From assembly GCA_000818945.1 (NCBI GenBank), contig KN805454.1:30086-43071 (forward strand): 12,986 nt of DNA. The letters run 5' to 3'. A program made the translations under genes and the position numbers. Positions 7,355 to 12,986 of this stretch are shown here, piece after piece. This stretch comes from Schizochytrium sp. CCTCC M209059. Lineage: Eukaryota > Sar > Bigyra > Thraustochytrida > Thraustochytriidae. Under the pieces are notes generated by a model that saw nothing but the letters and a program-made list of their open reading frames with translations, had not been told where the DNA came from and made no database searches. Position 1 is the stretch's first letter; each line of letters begins with the position of its first letter.

Positions 7355-7702
7355 ATGCGCGAGCGGAAGAAGCAGGTTGCTTTGCTGTTGGGCATCATTT
7401 GGAGCTGGCAGCTTTCCGCGTACCAAGCTGGAGGGACGGCCAGAGCACGCAGGCGAAAGCAAACCTCAAACATCAAGCAAGAAAAGCAACCCCAAGCAAA
7501 AGCAAACCCAAGCAAGCAGCAACCCTATCAGCGAAAGATGCCGGCAAATAACGAGACCATTCCCTCCACGAAAAGACTTGTTCGTCGCAGCGAGTCTACA
7601 TCTTCAGACAAGCAAGGGCAAGACAGTCGTCCCCGGCCTGGTGCCCGAGCCCGCCTCGAGACCACAGAGGTTCTCCCCGTTTACCAAACACCGCCCCAAT
7701 AA
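7355..7702 (+). CDS. Candidate small basic protein with putative signal peptide and T-T-E-V-L-P-V-Y tail
   Basis: An ATG-started frame of 115 residues, not a recognised family. Residues 1-6 are basic (M-R-E-R-K-K), followed by a hydrophobic run (about 8-22, including L-L-L-G-I-I-W) resembling a signal peptide or membrane anchor. Then come an R-R-R-K-Q-T-S-N segment, a Lys/Gln/Pro-rich linker, K-R-L-V-R (about 77-81), a Ser-rich stretch ending in Asp, an Arg/Pro/Ala stretch, and T-T-E-V-L-P-V-Y six codons before TAA. It lies in inverted orientation to the array ORF, to which it aligns at the protein level with mostly silent differences in the conserved tail. Nucleotide similarity is not obvious past the stop. 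The signal peptide is an inference from composition, and other frames are open across the same DNA. Confidence 0.45.
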   Translation: MRERKKQVALLLGIIWSWQLSAYQAGGTARARRRKQTSNIKQEKQPQAKANPSKQQPYQRKMPANNETIPSTKRLVRRSESTSSDKQGQDSRPRPGARARLETTEVLPVYQTPPQ

Positions 7703-8513
7703 CATAGCAAGGCAAGCAATCCTGATGGGAATGCAGTTACCTTATTGCCTCGCCCATGGGCTAGGTCGGTCCCACTGTAAACTATACAAAGCAATGTACA
7801 TAACGCACTGATGATTTATGACACTCCTCTTGACTCACGCCACTTCCTTTGCTCTTGTCTTGCGTTATCACTGCACTGGCTTCACTTTGGCTTCGAACCG
7901 CCCGTGGCGCCTTCTTGTGAGCCTTTTTGGCTGCTTCATGATCTTCCTGACCTTGCGTACGCTTGCTTTCAAGTCGCACAACTACGTTTCCGTTCCTCCT
8001 CTCCGTTGAAAATGCATGTCGAAGCGGGCCATGCCGGCGTGCTCCTCAAATCCAGAGTAATGACGTCCTTGAATATGGGCGTGGACTGTCACAAGCGACG
8101 CGCTTGTTACTTCCGTTCACTCCTTGTGAATGCTCGATATTTGTGGAATGGCTTCAACGTGTCAGTGGCTGCACAGGAGATAGCATCGACGCCGTCTTCG
8201 CTTTGCCGTGCACCTGTTGCAGACTATTAACGAACTGCTTTTTCCAGTGACCATTTGTGACTTCTCCATGTAGTCTTCAGTGGAGTTTTAGATTTTGAAG
8301 CCCTAGTGCGCGTTCTATTCTTGCACCCGCTGCAATGACTGCGATCGCTCGTTGCGTCAAAAAGCCCAAAGGAGCATTTGGAGGCCTGAAAGAAAGAATT
8401 TGTTGAAACTTTTGTGTCCTGTCCATCAGTCAGTCATCCCTCCAGCCAGTCAACTAGCTAGCTTGCTCGCTGGCCTAGCTAGCTGTCTGCACCCGGCCAC
8501 CCATCATCTTTCA

Positions 8514-8514
<1 letters not shown>
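7703..8514. other. No confident gene
   Basis: A 139-codon ATG-started plus-strand frame (7811-8230) and a 65-codon minus-strand frame (7782-7979, Lys/Ala/Ser-rich, no ATG) are open but show no motif I recognise. A TGACGTCC motif lies near 8062. GCTAGC-type palindromes cluster around 8453-8485. Confidence 0.5.
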
Positions 8515-8544
<30 letters not shown>

Positions 8545-8547
8545 CAA
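8515..8547. repeat. (GGCA)n microsatellite
   Basis: About eight uninterrupted GGCA units, roughly 270 bp upstream of the start of the gene at 8819. Confidence 0.95.
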
Positions 8548-8818
8548 TCCGAGTTTTCTACTTTCGAGGACGTCGGCTGTAGTCAGGCTTGATCGAGCGA
8601 GCGAGGGAATTGCCGATCCACAAACAACGCTTCTCGCGATCGTAGCGCGACATTTGGAGACGACCTCTGCTGCAGCTTGTGCGTGGGAAGGGGCGGCGCA
8701 AGAGCGTTTGCCTCCGAAGAACCAAATCATTGTCGATCAAGCTCGAGGCTGACGGCAACGCAGCGCTTGACGTGTGCGCGGCGACTCCTGTTGTAAAGCA
8801 GCAGCATTAGCAGCCAAG

Positions 8819-9430
8819 ATGGACAACCTCAAGCGCGTGCTAGCCGAGCTGCTGACAGATTTTGATACCCTGCGGACTGCCCGCCGGGAGTACCAGCTAA
8901 TGCTTGATGATGTCATTCACACAAGCAATGCGCAGTACGTGACAGAAGCGGTGTCTGGTTTCTTCCCGGACAACACCCAACCCGCGTATCGGTACCTTCG
9001 AGCGGCGGTCCGCCTCGTCAAGGCAGCCGAGACAGCAGATCCGGCTGCGCGTCTCCGCATTCTCGACGAAGCACTCGACGACGCAGAAATTGCTCGTTGG
9101 GATGGCGTTGATCAAAATACCAAGCAAATCCACGACGACGTACCAACGTTGCGCCATGATGCCGACGCACGGAGTGCCGATGAGTACAATCACAAGTTGG
9201 CCGAGCTTTACAACCAGGCTGGAGACCTTTATAACCGCACCTCGAATGCCAGGGAGCAGGCAGAGACCAACATGTTTGCGGCGATTGCTCAGATCGCTAC
9301 GCTCTGCAGCTTTCCGAACGCGGCACCTTTTCAGCTCAGCAAGGACGAGCGCAATGCGGCGGTGCACAAGATTGAGGAGATGATTAAGTTTGCTAGGCGT
9401 GTCACACAGACCAAGGTTCACCACAACTGA
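8819..9430 (+). CDS. Hypothetical helix-rich protein, 203 residues
   Basis: I do not recognise the family. The ATG at 8819 sits in CCAAGATGG, a strong eukaryotic start context. A GTG 45 bases upstream is in frame but is an unlikely start, and its extension is low in information. The protein is hydrophilic, with no signal peptide or membrane segment, only one Cys (163), and long stretches of heptad-like hydrophobic spacing. These suggest helices at about 2-30, 54-72, 76-93, 120-164 and 174-196, so a helical bundle or coiled-coil assembly protein is likely. Asp-rich stretches occur at 84-89 and 105-119. The frame contains no intron, and its base usage is ordinary coding style, unlike the repeats upstream. 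It precedes the methyltransferase on the same strand by 505 bp, and nothing seen links the two in function. Confidence 0.8.
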   Translation: MDNLKRVLAELLTDFDTLRTARREYQLMLDDVIHTSNAQYVTEAVSGFFPDNTQPAYRYLRAAVRLVKAAETADPAARLRILDEALDDAEIARWDGVDQNTKQIHDDVPTLRHDADARSADEYNHKLAELYNQAGDLYNRTSNAREQAETNMFAAIAQIATLCSFPNAAPFQLSKDERNAAVHKIEEMIKFARRVTQTKVHHN

Positions 9431-9935
9431 ACAAACATCCGGATGATTGTCTCCAGCTCGCTCGCTCTTGTGGCTACGTTTTCTTTCTCTCTTTCTTTCT
9501 CTCTCTTTCCTTCTCGTCTCTCTTTTAGACGTGCCAAAACGAAGAACTTATAATGCCATTTGTTGTTCGCCCTTTGATCGGGCCAAAAAAGCTGCATCGT
9601 TCTGCATCCTAGTTTCCGCAGAGAAGGCGCTGATTCCGCTACAAGCAAGTAATAGAAAGCATCCGGCAAGGAAAGTCAAACTCCTGGCAAAGGACCCAAG
9701 CAGTTATGTGAGACGTTGGGTCTCTGGACGTACGCCATCGACCCATGCCATCGTCTGCAAGTACACCTGCTCTTTCTGTTTCAGAAATTGAGAGTCTTTG
9801 CTTGACTTCGCCTCGTCCTCGTCCCCTTGTCTTCATTCACAGTTAAGGTGAATAAGAATCCCACTGGCCCCCCACCAATACACTGAGGACCACGCAAATC
9901 GCGACAACAAAACCTCAAGTTGCAGAGCTAGCAAG
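9431..9935. other. Intergenic region between the two tandem genes
   Basis: It holds the 3' UTR of the upstream gene and the 5' region of the methyltransferase gene, with a pyrimidine tract at 9479-9527. Short frames here have no support. Confidence 0.6.
9479..9527 (+). promoter_or_regulatory. Long pyrimidine tract ending in AG
   Basis: About 49 bases of almost pure C/T, mostly CTTT and CT, ending TCTTTTAG at about 9528. It resembles a 3' splice acceptor tract, but could equally be a simple CT repeat in an untranslated region. Confidence 0.4.
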
Positions 9936-10931
9936 ATGAGCTTCTCTTTCGGCTTCTTCGAGGAGCAGGCGACGGGGGCCGAGGGCGGCGTTGGGTCTGC
10001 TGCCGCCCCCCTCGCTGCTCACTCGCCGTGTTCTGCGCAGGGTCAAGATCGAGGTCAAGGTTTGCAAGATGGCCGTGGCGGCGGCGGCGGCCACGGCAGC
10101 GGCTCTGACCGTCAGTGGCTCCCGGCCGAGGACGTAACGAGCGCGGGCTTGGTCGCGGCGGAAAAGGACATGGCCATGGTCTCCCCAAACGGGCAGGCCT
10201 CATTGCAAACTCCTCGAGCCCGCCGGTGGCATGCTTTTACTGTTCACGAGTCGCTCAAGCTCGAGGCCGTCCAGGATGAGGGGGAAGCCATGGTTCACGC
10301 CAAAGACGTGGAGCCTGGTCTCTACGAGGGCGGTCTTAAGCTTTGGGAGTGCACGTTGGACCTTTTGCGATTCATGAGCACGAATACGGAACAATGGGTC
10401 GCACCGGGCAAGCTGGTGCTCGATCTTGGGTGCGGCCAAGGTCTCTTGGGCTGCTGGGCTCTGCAACAGGGCTGCAACGTCGACTTTCAGGACCTCAACC
10501 GCGAAGTACTGGAGAAACAGACGCTGGCTAATGCCGCGCGTAATGCGGGAAGGTCGCCTCGCGATCTTGTCGACGCTGGCGCCGTCCGACTGTTGGCAGG
10601 TGACTGGCGCTCATTTTTAGCGCAGCATACGCATGGCGGTGAGGGATCGCCCTTGCTGCGGACCGTCGATCTGGTGGTCTCGTCTGAAACTGTTTACTCT
10701 GACGAAATGTACCCTGCTTTGCACGAGGTTTTGATCCGCGTGCTTCGTCCCGACCGCCAAAGCGTCGCGCTTCTCGCAGCCAAGCGCTTTTACTTTGGTG
10801 TAGGCGGCGGATCTGAATCGTTTGCGCGCTTTTGCAGCGCGCGGGGTCAGCTCCATTGCGAGCGTGTTCATGCAGTCTCGGATGGTAGATCCAACGTGCG
10901 TGACATCCTCAAAATCTCTCGCCAAATCTGA
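9936..10931 (+). CDS. METTL18/Hpm1-type protein-histidine N-methyltransferase
   Basis: This 331-residue protein belongs to the seven-beta-strand, S-adenosylmethionine-dependent methyltransferases. In yeast and human this family methylates one histidine of ribosomal protein uL3 (Rpl3). The family pattern is complete: G-L-Y-E-G-G-L-K-L-W-E-C-T at 128-140, the SAM-binding V-L-D-L-G-C-G-Q-G at 161-169, D-F-Q-D-L-N at 183-188, S-S-E-T-V-Y at 249-254 and the family signature F-Y-F-G-V-G-G-G at 285-292. The start Met-Ser-Phe-Ser-Phe matches the Phe-rich N-terminus usual in the family, and ATG at 9936 sits in GCAAGATGA, the CAAGATG context also seen at 8819. Residues 12-95 are a low-complexity Gly/Ala/Gln-rich segment, with a GGC run encoding Gly at 47-52, probably disordered. 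There is no intron and the catalytic core is full length. It probably acts in cytosol and nucleus, as the family does. Confidence 0.95.
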   Translation: MSFSFGFFEEQATGAEGGVGSAAAPLAAHSPCSAQGQDRGQGLQDGRGGGGGHGSGSDRQWLPAEDVTSAGLVAAEKDMAMVSPNGQASLQTPRARRWHAFTVHESLKLEAVQDEGEAMVHAKDVEPGLYEGGLKLWECTLDLLRFMSTNTEQWVAPGKLVLDLGCGQGLLGCWALQQGCNVDFQDLNREVLEKQTLANAARNAGRSPRDLVDAGAVRLLAGDWRSFLAQHTHGGEGSPLLRTVDLVVSSETVYSDEMYPALHEVLIRVLRPDRQSVALLAAKRFYFGVGGGSESFARFCSARGQLHCERVHAVSDGRSNVRDILKISRQI

Positions 10932-11167
10932 AGATGATTCAAGTTGGTTGGTCTACGATGGTCCGCGACAATGAGTTGAGCCGTCCCTAGTCCTTACGGA
11001 CAAACTCACGCCTTGCGTACGCACACCACTTGTGCACGCGCGCTCAACATGCAAGCAGCGAGTCAAGCCAAAAGTTCTCAAAGCCAATCGCTAACTAACC
11101 CTTCCTTTCTTCCGCCTCGGCCCGGCCCGGCCGCGAACTCCTCCAGATAATCCCTCTTCGTCGATGA
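10932..11167. other. 3' flank of the methyltransferase gene
   Basis: No gene is visible. The sequence leads into the simple-repeat region and holds no clear AATAAA within the first 200 bases after the stop. Confidence 0.5.
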
Positions 11168-11195
11168 ATGGATGGATGCGGGATGCCCCGCGACG

Positions 11196-11245
11196 CGATG
11201 CGATGCGATGCGATGCGATGCGATGCGATGCGATGCGATGCGATG
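11196..11245. repeat. (CGATG)n, ten perfect copies
   Basis: Perfect pentamer array of 50 bp, with degenerate units such as TGCGGTGCGATGCCG continuing to about 11275. Confidence 0.97.
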
Positions 11246-11649
11246 CAATACGCTGCGGTGCGATGCCGTGCTGTGCCCAGCAAGCCTAGTGATACTACGT
11301 CAGCGCAACAATCTCAGGCAGGCATTGCCCGCAGTCAAATGGGCTTGCTCGCGGCGCCTTCCTGCTGGGGTTGGAAGGCCGCGCTCACTGCAGTGCTCCG
11401 GGAATGGAAAGAATGAAAGCTGGCTAATCCGCGCCACCCATTCATTCTCCTCGCGCGAGAGACTCCGCTCCATGTTCCACGCCTCCACGCGCAAAGAAAA
11501 AAGCCTCCCCGCGAAACTGGTGTGCCAGGAGGACAGACGTCCCCGGAGAAAGGGCTCCTGCTCGGCCCGCGATGCAGCACGCGAGCAAGCTGTCTCCTGC
11601 GTCGAGCTCGAGTCGGCTGCTGCCCTCCACTGCTACTTTACATATTAGC

Positions 11650-11701
11650 GGAAAGAAAGAAAGAAAGAAAGAAAGAAAAGAAAGAAAGAAAAGAAAGAAA
11701 G
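11650..11701. repeat. (GAAA)n microsatellite
   Basis: Purine-only tract of GAAA units with two GAAAA slips. Confidence 0.95.
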
Positions 11702-11725
11702 CGCGAGTTTATGAGCGATCTCTGC

Positions 11726-11772
11726 GCGTCCCGTGCCGTCCCGTGCCGTCCCGTGCCGTGCCGACCCGTGCC
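11726..11772. repeat. (GTCCCGTGCC)n decamer repeat
   Basis: Three perfect decamers (11728-11757) with degenerate flanking units containing CCGTGCCG and ACCCGTGCCG. Confidence 0.9.
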
Positions 11773-11784
11773 GCCGTGGCCACA

Positions 11785-11811
11785 AGCTCGAGCTCGAGCT
11801 CGAGCTCGAGC
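11785..11811. repeat. (AGCTCG)n self-complementary hexamer repeat
   Basis: More than four copies. Each unit contains the GAGCTC and CTCGAG palindromes, so the whole tract can fold on itself. A CCGG-rich tract, CCGGCCGGCCGGCCGG, follows at 11835-11850. Confidence 0.95.
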
Positions 11812-12124
11812 CCAAGGCGAAGCAGCCAAACCTGCCGGCCGGCCGGCCGGGAGGGACGCCGCGCGCGAGAGGCCGCGCGATGTGGTCTGTGGCGGGCGAT
11901 GGGCGAGGAAACCGAAGGTCCTGGGGCCCCCATCCCGCCGGCGCCGCGCGCCCTCGCTGCGTGCTCCGGCCGAGAGAAGGCGAGCGCGGCGAGGACGGCG
12001 TCGAGACGCGGGATGCGCGGCCGCGAAAATCGAGAAAGGCGCGCGCGCGCCGCCTGTAAACTCGCGCGGCCTCGCCGCTTTTACCCAGGCATGACTTGGG
12101 ACCACATACTGTAGTGTAGTAGAC

Positions 12125-12157
12125 AAAAGAAGAAGAAGAAGAAGAAGAAGAAGAAAA
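12125..12157. repeat. (AAG)n microsatellite
   Basis: About ten AAG triplets, purine on the plus strand. Confidence 0.95.
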
Positions 12158-12196
12158 CCACCGAGAGCGGGCTTGCGAGCAACTTTTTACGCGCAA

Positions 12197-12230
12197 GTAT
12201 ACGTACGTTCGCACGTACGTACGTTATATA
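12197..12230. repeat. ACGT-rich palindromic tract
   Basis: ACGTACGT runs flanked by GTATAC and TTATATA. Almost every four-base step is self-complementary. Confidence 0.85.
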
Positions 12231-12312
12231 CGCCAGTCGTTCATTCATCCGTCGTTGTTCGATCATCGTTGGCGTCATCACTCCGAGTCGCATTGCCTCG
12301 CTCCCTCCGTCC

Positions 12313-12341
12313 GCGACTCGACTCGACTCGACTCGATTCGA
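12313..12341. repeat. (CGACT)n pentamer repeat
   Basis: Four to five copies, the last with one substitution (CGATT). Confidence 0.92.
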
Positions 12342-12444
12342 GCGACCCCGTCCCGCACGTCTAGCAACCCGCGTACGTATAATAAACAGAGCTGTCGCTA
12401 CGCGGGTAGTGAGTGAGTGTACCTTCCTAGCTGCGACTTCACCT

Positions 12445-12451
12445 TATAAAA
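12445..12451 (+). promoter_or_regulatory. TATAAAA motif, possible core promoter
   Basis: TATAAAAG is a canonical TATA-box string, but no supported coding start follows before the window ends. A gene downstream of 12986 could be served by it. This rests on a short motif alone. Confidence 0.2.
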
Positions 12452-12582
12452 GACGCAGACATACCTTCGCATCGCGTGCAGCCTCGTTCTCGGCGGCCGG
12501 CCCTCCCGAGCATCGCGAGCGAGCGTCCTGCCAAGAGAAAAAAGCGCACGGGCCTCCAGGTTTCTTTCTTCTGGCTTCAGGC

Positions 12583-12643
12583 CGGCTCGGCTCGGCTCGA
12601 CTCGGCTCGGCTCGGCTCGGCTCGGCTAGACTTGACTCGGCTG
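12583..12643. repeat. (GGCTC)n pentamer repeat
   Basis: About eleven units with scattered changes such as GACTC and AGACTTGACTC. The unit differs by one base from the GACTC array at 12313-12341. Confidence 0.92.
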
Positions 12644-12986
12644 GCAGCACTAGCCGAATTATGCCCCAGGATTCGCTGTTTCTTGCAGGCCGCCGAGCCT
12701 AAGATTCCTAAATGATCATCGTATAGTGAGTTAGTTGCCGGGCAGCACCAGCAGGCTGCTGACTTGACTTGGGCTTGCGCTCAGAAAGTTTGTGCTGCCC
12801 TCGGCTTGCGGTCGATGCTGCGTGCGTCTCGACGCGCGGACAAATGGATGGCAGCGGCTGTCAGTCAATACAGAAAAGGTGAACCCAAATGAATGGAGCG
12901 CGCGCGGTATGTACTCCTACCGCCACACTCTTGAGCGAACTCGGCCGTCTTCCCGCTTTACGCCTTGAAGCCACCCGCCCACTCTG
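12644..12986. other. No gene recognised
   Basis: Non-repetitive sequence to the window end. Only very short ATG-started frames are present. A gene could begin here and run out of the window, but nothing shows it. Confidence 0.5.

Larger units (their letters stand above)
11168..12643. other. Dense cluster of unrelated simple repeats, no gene recognised
   Basis: Nine or more tandem repeats with different unit lengths lie in about 1.5 kb. Many long frames are open here on both strands, but their peptides are repeat translations or GC-rich low-complexity Arg/Ala/Pro sequence, with no motif. I take the region as noncoding. Confidence 0.65.

Noticed and set aside
7811..8230. 139-codon ATG-started plus-strand frame
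   Set aside because: No motif, no biased composition, no relatives in the window, and several overlapping open frames; left as an unsupported possibility.
8774..8818. GTG-initiated upstream extension of the 203-residue gene
   Set aside because: A GTG start is improbable in a nuclear gene, and the ATG at 8819 has a better context, shared with the methyltransferase gene.
11095..11283. Minus-strand frame with a repeated R-I-A-S-H peptide
   Set aside because: A pentamer array reads as a five-residue repeat in all frames; no start or flanking domain supports a gene.
11522..12214. Several 108-190 codon open frames on both strands
   Set aside because: They are translations of GAAA, GTCCCGTGCC and AGCTCG repeats and GC-rich DNA, where stop codons are rare.

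Overview
The window looks like nuclear DNA of a microbial eukaryote. The only recognisable protein is a METTL18/Hpm1-type histidine methyltransferase, a eukaryotic family. Genes are sparse, simple-sequence repeats are abundant, there are no bacterial-style operons or ribosome binding sites, and the two credible genes are intronless with compact spacing. I cannot name the species. A GC-rich protist such as a thraustochytrid-like stramenopile would fit, but that is a guess from style only.

Layout. Positions 1 to about 5090 are a head-to-tail tandem array of a unit of about 1.43-1.67 kb: three complete periods (1674, 1431 and 1445 bp) and a truncated fourth that contains a 221-bp internal duplication. 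From 5090 to about 5350 related sequence decays. From 5350 to 8818 there is no confident conserved gene, but there are diverged relatives of part of the array unit in both orientations, a 22-bp GCTAGC-rich minisatellite and two tetranucleotide microsatellites. Two intronless plus-strand genes follow: an unrecognised, helix-rich 203-residue protein (8819-9430) and the METTL18-like methyltransferase (9936-10931). From 10932 to the end I see no gene, but an unusually dense series of simple repeats with different units (5, 4, 10, 6, 4, 3, 4, 5 and 5 bp).

The most interesting signal lies in the repeats. Each array unit carries, on the minus strand, a basic low-complexity reading frame ending in a short conserved tail: a K-L-V-R element, a Ser/Asp stretch, an Arg-rich stretch, then T-T-x-V-L-P-V-(F/Y) and a stop a few codons later. 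The same tail occurs in two strongly diverged relatives, one on the minus strand (5931-6110, broken by an in-frame TAG) and one inverted on the plus strand (7355-7702, intact, with a signal-peptide-like N-terminus). In the T-T and V-L-P-V codons the differences among the three versions are all silent. That is the pattern of past selection on a protein, so the array may be an amplified fragment of an undescribed small-protein gene family rather than a plain satellite.

The two conventional genes lie in tandem and share the start context CAAGATG. Nothing in the sequence ties them functionally to the repeats.
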